DNA of 64,000 nt from Paraburkholderia haematera. GTDB lineage: Bacteria; Pseudomonadota; Gammaproteobacteria; Burkholderiales; Burkholderiaceae. Shown one piece after another: positions 25,908-35,423 of this stretch. A program made the position numbers and the translations under genes. The stretch is from contig NZ_CAJNBK010000006.1 in assembly GCF_905220975.1 (NCBI RefSeq), forward strand, positions 298,144-362,143, written 5' to 3'. The notes under the pieces are model-generated. The model did no database searches. It worked only from the letters and a program-made list of their open reading frames with translations, and had not been told where the DNA came from. The number at the start of each line of letters is the position of its first letter. The first letter of the stretch is position 1.

Positions 25908-27014
25908 ATGGCGCGTACTCTCACCACACTTCCCCGCAACGACGGTTTTCGATGCCCCGGCGAATTCGAACCTAAGGCTGGCTGCTGGCTCGGCTGGCCG
26001 GAACGGCCCGACGTCTGGCGCAACGGCGGCAAGCCGGCGCAGAAGGTGTGGGTGGAGATCGCTACCGCGATTGCCGGGAGTGATCCTGTCACCATCTGCG
26101 TGTCGTCGCGCCAATACGCGAATGCGAGGGCTATGTTGCCGCCGCATATCCGCGTGCTGGAAATGACGGTGAACGATTCATGGTTTCGCGACAGCGGCCC
26201 GGCATGGCTGCTCAGCGATCACGGCGAGGTGCGTGGCGTCGATTTCCAGTTCAATGCCTATGGCGGATTGAACGGCGGCCTCTACTTTCCGTGGGACATG
26301 GACGACCAGATCGCCGGGAAGATTCTGGAAGCCGAACGCGCCGACCGTTACCGCGCACCGATCATCGCCGAGATGGGCGGGATCCAATGCGACGGCGAAG
26401 GTACCGTCCTCACGACCGAGCAGTGTCTGCTCAATGTCAACCGCAACGCCGAGCTGGGCAAGGAAGCCGTGACCCAGCACCTGCTCGACTACCTGGGGGC
26501 GCGCAAAGTCATCTGGCTGCCACGCGGGTGCAAATTCGACGAGACCGACGGCCATATTGACGATCTAGCCTGTTTTTCGCGTCCGGGCGAAGTGGTGATG
26601 CAATGGACGGACGACCCCAGCGACCCTCAATACGAGATTTACCAGGAGGCTTACGCCATCCTGAGCAGCACCATCGATGCGAAAGGGCGATCGCTGAAAA
26701 TTCACAAGATTCTTGCGCCCGAAACACTCGTCTGGACTGCAGAAGAAGCTGCCGGTCTAGACCATGGCGACGCGGCGATGGCGCGTGTGGCGGGCACCCG
26801 GATTTGCGCGTCATATATCAACTACTACGTCGGCAACGGCGTCATCGTGGTGCCCGAGTTTGGCGACGTCAACGACCTGCCTGCGCAGCGGATGCTGGCC
26901 GACGTGTTCCCGCGGCATCGGATCATCGGCATTCCCAATACGCGCGAGATACTGCTTGGCGGCGGAAATATCGCCTGTATCACGTCGCCGCAGTACGCCG
27001 CACAAACGCGTTGA
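25908..27014 (+). CDS. aguA: Agmatine deiminase
   Basis: 368-residue enzyme of the guanidino-modifying (PPAD) family, hydrolysing agmatine to N-carbamoylputrescine and ammonia. Seen: NDSWFRDSGPAWLL with the catalytic region Asp, CKFDETDGHIDDLACF with the catalytic His, and GGGNIACITSPQ with the nucleophilic Cys 357 near the C-terminus. Length matches the family. ATG 25908 is preferred to an upstream frame. No N-carbamoylputrescine amidohydrolase (AguB) follows. Cytosolic. Confidence 0.94.
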   Translation: MARTLTTLPRNDGFRCPGEFEPKAGCWLGWPERPDVWRNGGKPAQKVWVEIATAIAGSDPVTICVSSRQYANARAMLPPHIRVLEMTVNDSWFRDSGPAWLLSDHGEVRGVDFQFNAYGGLNGGLYFPWDMDDQIAGKILEAERADRYRAPIIAEMGGIQCDGEGTVLTTEQCLLNVNRNAELGKEAVTQHLLDYLGARKVIWLPRGCKFDETDGHIDDLACFSRPGEVVMQWTDDPSDPQYEIYQEAYAILSSTIDAKGRSLKIHKILAPETLVWTAEEAAGLDHGDAAMARVAGTRICASYINYYVGNGVIVVPEFGDVNDLPAQRMLADVFPRHRIIGIPNTREILLGGGNIACITSPQYAAQTR

Positions 27015-27024
27015 GGAGAGCACC

Positions 27025-28119
27025 ATGAAAAACCCGCTATTCAGAGCCATAGTGTGGGGTCTGCTGGGCACCAGCAGCATCGCCATGGGCGCCGGTCAGA
27101 TCCTCAATGTCTACAACTGGTCGGATTACATCGGGGATAAAACTGTCGAGAACTTCGAGACGGAAACCGGCATCAAGGTGAAGTACGACGTCTACGATAG
27201 CAACGACACCCTGCAAACAAAACTGCTGGCGGGCGGCACCGGTTACGACATCGTCGTGCCATCAGCCAATTTCATGGCAAAGCAGATCGACGCCGGCATC
27301 TATCAGAAGCTCGACAAGTCCAAATTGCCTAACCTCGTCAATCTGGACAAGTCAATCATGGCGATGGTGCAAAGCACTGACCCAGGCGCGCAGTACGGCA
27401 TTCCATGGGCCTGGGTGACGATCGGTCTTGGTATCAACGTCACGACGGTGAAGGCCGCGCTCGGCAACGACGCCGAACTCGACAGCTGGGGCTTGCTGTT
27501 CGACCCCAAGAATCTGGCCAAGCTGAAGCATTGCGGGGTCTCTGTGCTCGACGAACCCACCGACGTGCTTCCCGAGGTGTTGCACTATCTGCACAAAGAC
27601 CCTAGCAGCACGAATCCCGCGGACTATCAGGCTGCCTTCGAGGTACTCAAACAGATTCGCCCTTACATCACCCAATTCAACTCGTCCGGCTACATCAACG
27701 ACCTGGCCAACAATGACGTCTGCCTCGCGTTGGGCTACTCCGGAGATGTGAACATCGCCAGGCATCGCGCGATCGAAGCACACAAGAGTTACGAGATTGG
27801 TTATGTCATTCCCAGGAGCGGCGCACCCGTTGGCTTTGACGTGATGGTTATACCCAAGGATGCGCCCAATCCGGAGGCCGCCCTCGCGTGGATCAATTTC
27901 ATCGAGAAACCCGAGATCAATGCCGAGATCACGAACAAAGTTTTCTATCCAACCGCCAATCTCGCCGCGAGGAAATATGTGAAGCCGGAGCTTGCGAACG
28001 ACCCGACCATCTATCCTCCGGAGTCGGTGATGAAAACCTTGTTCCCACTCAAGCCGTTGCCCGTTGAGATCATCCGTCTGGAGCATCGTCTTTGGGCCAA
28101 GTTGAAGTCGGGCATATAG
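27025..28119 (+). CDS. Polyamine ABC transporter periplasmic binding protein (PotF-like)
   Basis: 364-residue substrate-binding protein with signal peptide 1-23 (AMGAG region). The mature start ILNVYNWSDYIGDKTVENFETETGIKVKYD and the block ALGYSGDVNIARHRA match PotD/PotF, binders of putrescine or spermidine. ATG 27025 follows GAGGAGAG, 10 bp after the deiminase stop, so the two are one operon. No PotG/H/I permease or ATPase genes follow, so it must partner with a transporter encoded elsewhere or have a sensory role. Confidence 0.92.
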   Translation: MKNPLFRAIVWGLLGTSSIAMGAGQILNVYNWSDYIGDKTVENFETETGIKVKYDVYDSNDTLQTKLLAGGTGYDIVVPSANFMAKQIDAGIYQKLDKSKLPNLVNLDKSIMAMVQSTDPGAQYGIPWAWVTIGLGINVTTVKAALGNDAELDSWGLLFDPKNLAKLKHCGVSVLDEPTDVLPEVLHYLHKDPSSTNPADYQAAFEVLKQIRPYITQFNSSGYINDLANNDVCLALGYSGDVNIARHRAIEAHKSYEIGYVIPRSGAPVGFDVMVIPKDAPNPEAALAWINFIEKPEINAEITNKVFYPTANLAARKYVKPELANDPTIYPPESVMKTLFPLKPLPVEIIRLEHRLWAKLKSGI

Positions 28120-28326
28120 CTGGGCTCTCCTGTATGTAGGGCTTCAACCCCGCGACGATCGCCGAGAACGTCACCGCAGCGCCAGCGGACGACTCAGTGA
28201 GCGGTTGACCCGAGACATTGTCGCAAGACTGCCACCGGTGGCGACTTGTGGCTACGTGTGGCAACATCGCGGTGATCTCTCAATCACGTTAGGCCTCGCG
28301 CAGGCCCACACACCTCAGGAGAACGC

Positions 28327-28701
28327 ATGTTCGACCACGTCAAATTCGGAGTCAGCGACTATGCAGCAAGCAAGGCGTTCTTCGTCAAGGCACTCGAACC
28401 GCTCGGCGTAGCTGTTGTCTCGGAGGGGCCGCCTTCGTACGGGGTCGAGCTTAGCCCACAGGGTAAGGCTTCATTGTGCCTGTTCCAAACCGAGGAGAAA
28501 CCTGCGCATCTTCACCTGGCGTTCACGGCCGAGAGTCGCCAGCAAGTCGAAGCTTTCTATCGTGCGGCTCTGGAGGCGGGTGCCAAAGACAATGGTGCGC
28601 CCGGTCTGCGCCCGCACTACCACGCGAACTACTATGCGGCTTTTGTCATTGGTCCGGACGGGCACAACATCGAAGTGGTTTGCCACCAACCCGAGGCCTA
28701 A
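28327..28701 (+). CDS. VOC (glyoxalase/bleomycin resistance) family protein
   Basis: 124-residue vicinal-oxygen-chelate protein starting MFDHVKFGVSDYAASKAFF. Two beta-alpha-beta-beta-beta halves; likely metal ligands H4, H-L-H around HLHLAFTAES and the Glu in NIEVVCH. RBS CAGGAG precedes ATG 28327. Homologues include dioxygenases, isomerases and resistance proteins. Stands 207 bp after the PotF-like gene, so it may be a separate unit. Confidence 0.9.
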   Translation: MFDHVKFGVSDYAASKAFFVKALEPLGVAVVSEGPPSYGVELSPQGKASLCLFQTEEKPAHLHLAFTAESRQQVEAFYRAALEAGAKDNGAPGLRPHYHANYYAAFVIGPDGHNIEVVCHQPEA

Positions 28702-28811
28702 CCCTTCCAGCGAGCGGACTCGCGAGGCCAGGCGGCTCTCATCCCGATCCCGTTCGGCCTGGCGCGCTCAGTTAATCAAAGTCTTTCCCGGCAACCGAAG
28801 TTGGCCGCTAT

Positions 28812-28844
28812 CGAAGTGCTCACTCATTTCTGGTGAGCACTTCG
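28812..28844. terminator. Strong hairpin between convergent genes
   Basis: CGAAGTGCTCAC (28812-28823) and GTGAGCACTTCG (28833-28844) form a perfect 12-bp stem with a 9-base loop. The downstream side is pyrimidine-rich (CTTCTTCC, then TTTT at about 28862). It lies between the ends of the VOC gene and the lipoprotein gene and probably stops transcription from both sides. Confidence 0.65.
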
Positions 28845-28922
28845 CTGACTTCTTCCTTGTGTTTTCCGTGACTCCATTCCCTTAAGAGCGGGTGTCTCCG
28901 GAACTCACGACTCGGTGCATGC

Positions 28923-30962
28923 CTACGTTCCCGAGTTAGTCGAGATTGCAAGGCTTGGGCAATAATGCGTTGCGCTCAAGTACGGCGCTTGCTGTGAGCG
29001 AACTCCGGCAGCGTTAGACGTCGGGGGATCGATAAAAACTGACGCATTGTTCGATCCCGCGGGTGCGGTGAGGGTCATCGTCACTTTCCACCAGTTGCCC
29101 GATTTCACCGCGCTCAGCGATGTCGCCTGTCCGCCGCCCCATGTCCCTCGCACTACAGCGCCCGTATTCGTATTGAGAACCCAGCCAAATTCGGTGCCGT
29201 TCGGGTCATCGGTCTGGATTGATCCACCAGGAAAGACCGTGGCGTTCGTGGTAGCGAGAACATAATCAGTGAAACTATACGATTGCCCACCCTGAACCCT
29301 GATGATTTCGCGGACATTCGAGACTGACGAGCCGTTCGTGCTGGTAACCATAGCGGCGCCCCTGTTCACTCCGGAGATATCGGGCGCAGGCACGGCGGTG
29401 CCGCCATTTTGTTGCGACCATGCATCCGGCGTGGCAAGACTCAGCGGCGAATTGATCAGATTGTTTGCATAGCAGGCGGCCATGGTCTTGTCGGCAGGCG
29501 GTCCATAAAAGCTTGCAATGCTCGCCTGGATCGCGTTATCGGTCGTGTCGGATGTCGCCTTGGTGATCACCGCTCCTTCGAAGAACTGGATGGGAGCGGC
29601 GCTACCGTCTCCGCCTTCGCCAAGCGAAAGACCACCTTGCCATTGCCCGTTAAATGCATGACCCGCGTCGTTGCCAAAGTTCAAGGCTTCTGGGGGCGCC
29701 TGGTCATAGAGTGCGGTGAGTACACTCTGCGAGGCAGAGCCGCCTTTAACCGCGAAGATATTTGACGCGGTCACCGGTGAGTATTTGGAGAGCACCGTGA
29801 CGAATTTTTCTCCCGGAGGCTGCTGCGGGCCGTAGAGATAAACGCCTGCCTCTGCGTCGACGCCCGGCCAGTTAATATCGAGTGCGTTGCATACGGGGTC
29901 TTTGACGTTGGGTGCCTGGTTGGAGTCGCCGTCACAATAGCCAAAAACAGCTGCGTTGCCGTTCGAGAACGCCAGCGCAAACATTTCGCCTTCGACTTCT
30001 CCATGTGCATAAGTGCCCGGGTTAGCACTGCTTTCCATATTTCCGTAAGTCCCGCAGCAAGTGGAGGACTGGCTATAGTGCGCTCCCGCCACCATATATT
30101 CGGCAATATCGCTATCACCGATCGACTGGTTCACTGTGCCGAACCTGTTGCGGTACGATTGTCCCGCCAAGGTACCCAGAGCGGGAATCTGGACGCCGTG
30201 CCGCGGCACAAAGCCTAGCTTGGCCGGCGTGCCGGCGAGCGCCGGCAAATCGTTCCCGATAGATAACTGGAGGGTTGGTGACTGGGTGGTCAGCGCGGTA
30301 GGGGGCTGCAGAAGTTGAACGGTCAATGCACCGCCGGTTCCTGGAAGCGTGATCGTCGCAAAGCCGTTGAGGACCGGAACGGTTGTCGTTTTTGTGCTGC
30401 CTGAGCCGCTATTCGGTACGGTCAGTGACTCTGTGCCGTCCTGGTTGAGTGTGAGGGTGGCGGGCACATTGCCAAATGCTCCGCCCTTGAGGGGCGCGAC
30501 CAGGTCGATCTGGTCGTAAATGTACGTGACGGAACAGGTTGTGTTGTTGCAGAACGCGTTTGCGCTTTTGACGTTGGCCGAGCCAATCAGCGTGCGGTCG
30601 GCGCCATTCGGCAAGGTACTCGACGTATAGGGATTGACGTCCTGCGTTGCACCGTCGGATGCCCGTTGAACCTGGAATAGCGGGCCCCTGTAATTCTTTG
30701 TCAGCAAGCGTGTCACGCTGTGAGCCGCGGAGCACGGCGTGTTGGCAGATGCTGCGGCGTCGCACGGTAGAGGTCTTGTCGTCGCCTCTTCCGTTGGGGT
30801 ACTGTAATTTGACTGGGCTGCATTGTTCGTCGGCGACGTACTTGAGTTTGACACCCCTGTCGCTTGAGATCCGGGCGTGCCGCTACTATCTCCGTTACAG
30901 GCGGCAAGCCCGACGGTCATCGCCAACAAGACAGCAATTAATCCGGTTCCTCTGGACACCAT
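28923..30962 (-). CDS. Large secreted lipoprotein with C-terminal carbohydrate-binding-like domain
   Basis: 679-residue lipoprotein. Signal MVSRGTGLIAVLLAMTVGLAAC with Cys 22 as the lipidation site, followed by a long S/T/N-rich linker (23-70). The middle part has many G/S/T beta-strands and no recognised catalytic motif. Residues from about 535 (ISGVNRGAAMVTSTNG ... SYSFTDYVLATTN ... SGNWWKVTMTLTAPAGSNNASVFIDPP) look like a galactose-binding-type beta sandwich, as in phage tail and carbohydrate-binding proteins. AGGAGG precedes ATG 30962. Function unknown. Confidence 0.75.
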   Translation of the reverse strand: MVSRGTGLIAVLLAMTVGLAACNGDSSGTPGSQATGVSNSSTSPTNNAAQSNYSTPTEEATTRPLPCDAAASANTPCSAAHSVTRLLTKNYRGPLFQVQRASDGATQDVNPYTSSTLPNGADRTLIGSANVKSANAFCNNTTCSVTYIYDQIDLVAPLKGGAFGNVPATLTLNQDGTESLTVPNSGSGSTKTTTVPVLNGFATITLPGTGGALTVQLLQPPTALTTQSPTLQLSIGNDLPALAGTPAKLGFVPRHGVQIPALGTLAGQSYRNRFGTVNQSIGDSDIAEYMVAGAHYSQSSTCCGTYGNMESSANPGTYAHGEVEGEMFALAFSNGNAAVFGYCDGDSNQAPNVKDPVCNALDINWPGVDAEAGVYLYGPQQPPGEKFVTVLSKYSPVTASNIFAVKGGSASQSVLTALYDQAPPEALNFGNDAGHAFNGQWQGGLSLGEGGDGSAAPIQFFEGAVITKATSDTTDNAIQASIASFYGPPADKTMAACYANNLINSPLSLATPDAWSQQNGGTAVPAPDISGVNRGAAMVTSTNGSSVSNVREIIRVQGGQSYSFTDYVLATTNATVFPGGSIQTDDPNGTEFGWVLNTNTGAVVRGTWGGGQATSLSAVKSGNWWKVTMTLTAPAGSNNASVFIDPPTSNAAGVRSQQAPYLSATHYCPSLAISTNSGT

Positions 30963-31743
30963 GACATCCTCCTATGAAACCACGCTTCTGATTAGGCTTG
31001 CACAACTTAGTTATGCAAACTGATTTACCAAAAATCATCACAGATCAAGCAGGTACTCTTCGGAACTGCCACTCATTTCCGGCGGGTTAGAAAATGCGCT
31101 GCCGGGCGATGCAGCGCGCCGTCTCGGCCATGCAGCACGCGGCAATGAGGTTGATCGTCTGGTAGATCGCGAAGATGCCAGCATGCTGCGCGGCGGTCGG
31201 GCAGTCGAAACACACTGGCCGGCCGTCAAGCAGAATCCCGCTGGCGGCTAGCGGCAGCATGGCGCTCATCGCGTGTCGTTGGCGCCGGTGGCTTAGTACA
31301 CGAGGGCAGCGACCAGCGTCACCGCCGTCCGTTGCAGTACACAGCGGCTCACCATGCTTGTCTCCACCGTCGTTGTATCGATTGGCTGCCCAGCGCGACA
31401 GCATCCGATGACGCGAGGCGGTAAGGTCGTCGCGTCAGGTAATAATATTAGTCAATAATATCGCCTAACCACCTCGGTACAATCCCCTATGTCCGCATAA
31501 AGGGATCGAACACTTGTGCCCATATACAGAGGGGAGTGGCGCAGTTAGGTACGAGCCTAGTCGATATTATCGCTAATATAAGTCCTAATGAATCGATGGC
31601 AGCTAGTCGAGCGCTGGTCCGTCAAGGCGATCGAACACGCATGGCATCAGAACGATATCTGGCGATTGCGCAGGACGTGTGTGTGGGACCTGATTAAGCC
31701 AGGGACGTGTGTCCAGATCTGAGATCTGCCTGTTTCCGCTGTC
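30963..31743. other. Intergenic region with AT-rich inverted repeat
   Basis: 781 bp. The left end holds the lipoprotein promoter. A minus-strand frame at 31087-31404 has hydrophobic patches but no ribosome site or family match, so it is not called. The AT-rich dyad at 31444-31579 is listed separately. Confidence 0.4.
31444..31579. repeat. Imperfect AT-rich inverted repeat (about 136 bp)
   Basis: AATATTAGTCAATAATATCG (31444-31463) is nearly the reverse complement of CGATATTATCGCTAATAT (31562-31579), differing by a one-base gap and one mismatch. The arms flank 98 bp and stand out in a GC-rich setting. Could be ends of a small decayed element, a regulatory dyad or a cruciform. No transposase nearby. 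Confidence 0.5.
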
Positions 31744-32661
31744 TTACGCGCCGTTCGCGGCCGCCTGTTCCTCGCGCGCATATTGCGTTGGCGGCCGGCC
31801 GACGTGCCGTGTGAAGGCGACGCTGAAGGTGCTGGCGGAGCTGTAGCCAACGCGCAGTGCAATCTCCGCGACACGACCTTCGTTGCGCCGCAGCAGGTCC
31901 TTCGCGAGCGCCATGCGCCACGTGAGCAGATATTCCATCGGCGCGACGCCGACCGCGCGGCTGAAGCGCTCGAAAAAGGTCGAGCGCGAGAGCGCAGCCT
32001 CCTTCGCGAGTTCAGCAACTGTCCACGCGTGCGTCGGACGTTCGTGCATCCCGCGGATCGCGGTCGCGAGGCGGCTGTCGGCGAGCCCGCGCACCAGGCC
32101 CGGTGACGCATTCGTTTCCGCCGTGGACCGCAACGCCTCGATGAGCAGCACTTCCAGCAGTCGCGAGAGCACGACCTCGCGCGCGGGCCGCTGCTCACGC
32201 GATTCCTCTCGCACCAGTTGCACGAGCGTGGCGAGGCGCTGTTCGCCGCGGACATGCACGAGCTGCGGCAGCAGCGAGACCAGCAAGGAGGCATCCGCTG
32301 AACCGAAGCTGCAGTGGCCCGCCATCATTCGCGAGTCGATCGGGCTGCCCGGGGCGCCGATTCTGAATTCACCATTGCCTAGCGCGACGGGTGCCAGCGT
32401 CTCGACGCCCGGCGGTGGCGGCTCAAGGCTGGACATCGCCACGCCGTAGGCCGCCGGAATCAGGACGAAGTCACCCGACAGGAGCTCGATCGGGTCGTGT
32501 CCGTCGATCGCGATGCGGCACCCGCCCTCGAGAATCGCGCAATAGAACGGCTGGCCGGCATCCGAGCGACTGATGCGCCAGGGGCTGGCGCCGAGGACGA
32601 GTTTGGAGAACCGGGCACCCGGCTGCAGCAGCGTCACGACTTCGGCTAATGGATCGATCAT
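31744..32661 (-). CDS. AraC family regulator with cupin sensor domain
   Basis: 305-residue regulator. N-terminal AraC-type cupin (cupin_6, about 10-180; QPFYCAILEGGCRIAIDG) and a C-terminal double helix-turn-helix (about 200-300) with AALSRSTFFERFSRAVGVAPMEYLLTWRMALAKDLL and VGYSSASTFSVAFTRHVGRPPTQY. It is divergent from two tandem SDR genes across 101 bp, the usual arrangement for AraC regulation of an oxidoreductase pair. Confidence 0.92.
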   Translation of the reverse strand: MIDPLAEVVTLLQPGARFSKLVLGASPWRISRSDAGQPFYCAILEGGCRIAIDGHDPIELLSGDFVLIPAAYGVAMSSLEPPPPGVETLAPVALGNGEFRIGAPGSPIDSRMMAGHCSFGSADASLLVSLLPQLVHVRGEQRLATLVQLVREESREQRPAREVVLSRLLEVLLIEALRSTAETNASPGLVRGLADSRLATAIRGMHERPTHAWTVAELAKEAALSRSTFFERFSRAVGVAPMEYLLTWRMALAKDLLRRNEGRVAEIALRVGYSSASTFSVAFTRHVGRPPTQYAREEQAAANGA

Positions 32662-32762
32662 CGCCGGACTCCTGCGAATGAAATTCGGACTTTCGATTGT
32701 AGCGAGTACGGCCTCAGAGATCTATCGTGTGGGAACACCCAAATCACACCAAAGGATGTCCC

Positions 32763-33512
32763 ATGAAAACCGTGCTGGTCACCGGCTGCTCTTCCGGATT
32801 CGGCCTCGAGATCGCTCGCTGCTTTTTAGCCCGCGACTGGCAGGTCGTCGCCACGATGCGTACACCGCATGCCGACGTGCTGCCACCTTCAGACCGCCTG
32901 CGCGTGCTGGCGCTCGACGTCACGGATCCCGAGAGCATTCGCAAGGCTGTCGAGGCCGCAGGTCCGATCGACGTCCTCGTCAACAACGCGGGCTTCGGCG
33001 CGGCGTCCCCAGCCGAACTCGTCCCGATTGCGACGGTGCGCGAGGTTTTCGAGACCAACGCCATCGGCACGATCGCAATGACGCAGGCCGTGCTGCCCCA
33101 GTTCCGGCAGCGCAGGGCCGGCGTTGTCGTGAACGTCACGTCGAGCGTGACGCTGAAGGCACTGCCCCTGATCGCCGCGTACCGCGCGAGCAAGGCGGCG
33201 GTGAACGCATTCACTGAGTCGATGGCGCTGGAACTCGAGCAGTTCGGCGTCCGGGTGCGCCTGGTGCTGCCGGGCCGTGCGCCTGAGACCCGCTTCGGAG
33301 AGAACGCGCGCGCCCACATACACGGCTTCGAGCACGAGGCCTATGCCGATCTCGTCAAGGGTGTCGTCGCGCACCTGGCGGATACGTCTGCCCCGATCAC
33401 CCGGGCACAGGACGTTGCCGAAGCCGTGTGGCGCGCGGCGACCGACCCGTCATCCCCGATGCGCATCCCGGCCGGCGCCGACGCCGAAGCATGGGCTGCC
33501 GAAGTTCGCTGA
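32763..33512 (+). CDS. SDR family oxidoreductase
   Basis: 249-residue classical SDR. Cofactor motif TGCSSGFG at 7-14, VNNAG near 83, catalytic Ser in NVTSS and YRASK (Tyr/Lys). Start ATG 32763; the upstream frame from 32727 lacks family sequence. First of two SDRs next to a divergent AraC regulator. An Asp in the ALDVTD block is standard for the family; it does not settle NAD versus NADP use. Confidence 0.92.
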   Translation: MKTVLVTGCSSGFGLEIARCFLARDWQVVATMRTPHADVLPPSDRLRVLALDVTDPESIRKAVEAAGPIDVLVNNAGFGAASPAELVPIATVREVFETNAIGTIAMTQAVLPQFRQRRAGVVVNVTSSVTLKALPLIAAYRASKAAVNAFTESMALELEQFGVRVRLVLPGRAPETRFGENARAHIHGFEHEAYADLVKGVVAHLADTSAPITRAQDVAEAVWRAATDPSSPMRIPAGADAEAWAAEVR

Positions 33513-33576
33513 CCGGTCGGCGCGCCAGCACCCTGAATTTTTTGCGCATTACTTCGCAATACGAAAGGAGATTGCC

Positions 33577-34335
33577 ATGCAGGACAAACCCATCGCCCTG
33601 GTCACCGGGGCCAATCAAGGAATCGGTCTGCAGATCGCAAAGGATCTCGCGGGCCACGGCTTCACTGTGCTGGTCGGGTCGCGCAATCTCGAGCGCGGCG
33701 AGGCGGCGGCCAGGGAGGTTGGGCCGGACGCCCACGCGCTCCAGCTCGATGTGACGGATCAGGCTTCGATCAAGGCCGCGGCGGGGCGCGTTCGTAACGA
33801 GTTTGGCCGCCTCGACGTGCTCATCCAGAACGCGGCCATCTCGAATACGACAAAGCTGCCCGGGCAGTCCGTTGAGGAGTACGTGAAGACGACCCGCGCG
33901 AGCAACGTGTCCCTCGAAGAAATGCGTGCGGTGTGGGACACCAACGTGTTCGGCGTTCTCGCCGTTTACCAGGCGATGCTGCCGATCCTGCGCGAGACAC
34001 CCGGCGCCCGCATCGTCAACGTGTCGAGTGGCGTTGGGTCGCTAACGGCGAACTCAGACTCCGCCTTTGCCCACCGCGCGATCTTCGGCCCCGTCTACCC
34101 AGCGTCCAAGACGGCGCTCAACGCTTTGACGGTTGCCATGGCAATCGAGCTGGAGCCGGAAGGGATCAAGGTCAACGCCGTCTCCCCGGGCTTCACCAGG
34201 ACGAACCTCAACGGATATGCGGGCACGGAGACGGTCGAAGCGGGCGCTCGCGAAGCGGTGCGCGTCGCGCTGCTGGGCCCGGACAGCCCCACAGGGACGT
34301 TCACGCGCTGGGAAAACGAAACGATCCCGTGGTGA
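33577..34335 (+). CDS. SDR family oxidoreductase (carbonyl-reductase-like)
   Basis: 252-residue SDR. TGANQGIG near 10-17, a basic residue after the second strand (VGSRNLERGE), which suggests NADP, N-A-A in place of NNAG (IQNAAIS), NVSSGVGS with the catalytic Ser, and YPASKTALNALT. This combination resembles the plant/animal carbonyl-reductase-like subgroup. AAGGAG lies upstream of ATG 33577. It ends 37 bp from the end of the convergent oxidoreductase gene. Confidence 0.92.
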   Translation: MQDKPIALVTGANQGIGLQIAKDLAGHGFTVLVGSRNLERGEAAAREVGPDAHALQLDVTDQASIKAAAGRVRNEFGRLDVLIQNAAISNTTKLPGQSVEEYVKTTRASNVSLEEMRAVWDTNVFGVLAVYQAMLPILRETPGARIVNVSSGVGSLTANSDSAFAHRAIFGPVYPASKTALNALTVAMAIELEPEGIKVNAVSPGFTRTNLNGYAGTETVEAGAREAVRVALLGPDSPTGTFTRWENETIPW

Positions 34336-34372
34336 TGGTGTCTCGAGCGCGTGATCGAAGGGATCCCTCGTT

Positions 34373-35377
34373 CTATCGGATCTTGATGACGACCTTACCC
34401 TTCGCACGTCCTGTTTCGACGTAAGCCAAAGCCTCTCGCGTTGATTCGAACGGGAAAATCCGATCGATCACGGGCCTTATCGCAGCGGCGTCGACGAGCT
34501 TGGCAATCTGGGCTAGCTGGTCTCCATCGGCACGCATAAAAAGGAATGAATAGCGGACGTCACGACGTCTCGCCGCCTTTCGGATGCGATAGCTTAGAAA
34601 CCGAATCGCCGTTTTCAGGAACCAGGAAGCCCCCAACTGCCTGGCAAAATCAGGATCGGGCGGACCGGCGATCCCGATGAGCTTGCCACCCGGTTTGAGC
34701 ACTTGCAGTGATTTTTCGAGCGTATTTCCGCCCTGCGTATCCAGCACGACGTCGCAGTCTTTCAATACGGTGGCAAAGTCGTCTTTCTTGTAATCGATGA
34801 CGATATCCGCACCGAGTTGCTTCACTAATCCGGCATTTGCGGCGCTCGCTGTTGTCACGACGGTCGCGCCAAGATGCTTCGCCAGTTGAATAGCAAAGGT
34901 GCCAACGCCGCCGGAGCCGGCGTGTATGAGCACCTTCTGACCTTTCTTCAGTTGCGCCCGTTCGACCAGCGCCTGCCACGCGGTTAAACCTGCCAACGGG
35001 ATTGAGGCGGCTTCTTCCATGCTGAGCGCTTTGGGCTTGAGCGCCACTGCGTCTTCCTTGATTGCGATAAATTCCGCGAAAGCGCCGATCCGATCTTTGG
35101 GCGGTCGTGCATACACCTCATCGCCCGGTTTGAATCGCCGCACACGGGATCCGACGCGGACAATCACCCCGGCCAGGTCATTGCCCAGAATCAGCGGCAA
35201 ACGATAGGGCAAAATGAGCTTGAACTCTCCATCCCTGATCTTTGAATCAAGCGGGTTCACGCCGGCGGCGTGAATCTGGATCAATACGTCGTCCTCACGC
35301 AGTTCCGGAACCGGCATATCGCCAGCCCGTACGCCTTGCTTGCGTCCATATCGATCGACGACGAATGCCTTCATCAT
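34373..35377 (-). CDS. Zinc-independent quinone oxidoreductase/MDR family (copy 1)
   Basis: 334-residue medium-chain dehydrogenase/reductase of the NADPH:quinone reductase/enoyl reductase type. GroES-like fold 1-120 (LILGNDLAGVIVRVG), then a Rossmann fold with AGSGGVGTFAIQLAKHLG (NADP-binding GxGxxG equivalent) near 150. The Cys/His zinc-site set of true alcohol dehydrogenases is absent. Follows the SDR gene by 46 bp in the TetR operon. A close paralogue lies at 62681. Reduces activated double bonds or quinones by inference. Confidence 0.92.
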   Translation of the reverse strand: MMKAFVVDRYGRKQGVRAGDMPVPELREDDVLIQIHAAGVNPLDSKIRDGEFKLILPYRLPLILGNDLAGVIVRVGSRVRRFKPGDEVYARPPKDRIGAFAEFIAIKEDAVALKPKALSMEEAASIPLAGLTAWQALVERAQLKKGQKVLIHAGSGGVGTFAIQLAKHLGATVVTTASAANAGLVKQLGADIVIDYKKDDFATVLKDCDVVLDTQGGNTLEKSLQVLKPGGKLIGIAGPPDPDFARQLGASWFLKTAIRFLSYRIRKAARRRDVRYSFLFMRADGDQLAQIAKLVDAAAIRPVIDRIFPFESTREALAYVETGRAKGKVVIKIR

Positions 35378-35423
35378 GATTCATTGTTCCTTTTCAGTTT
35401 CTCGTTGCGTGAAGTCGTACCGT

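Noticed and set aside
31087..31404. Minus-strand hydrophobic frame
   Set aside because: No ribosome site, no domain; the region has no other sign of a gene.
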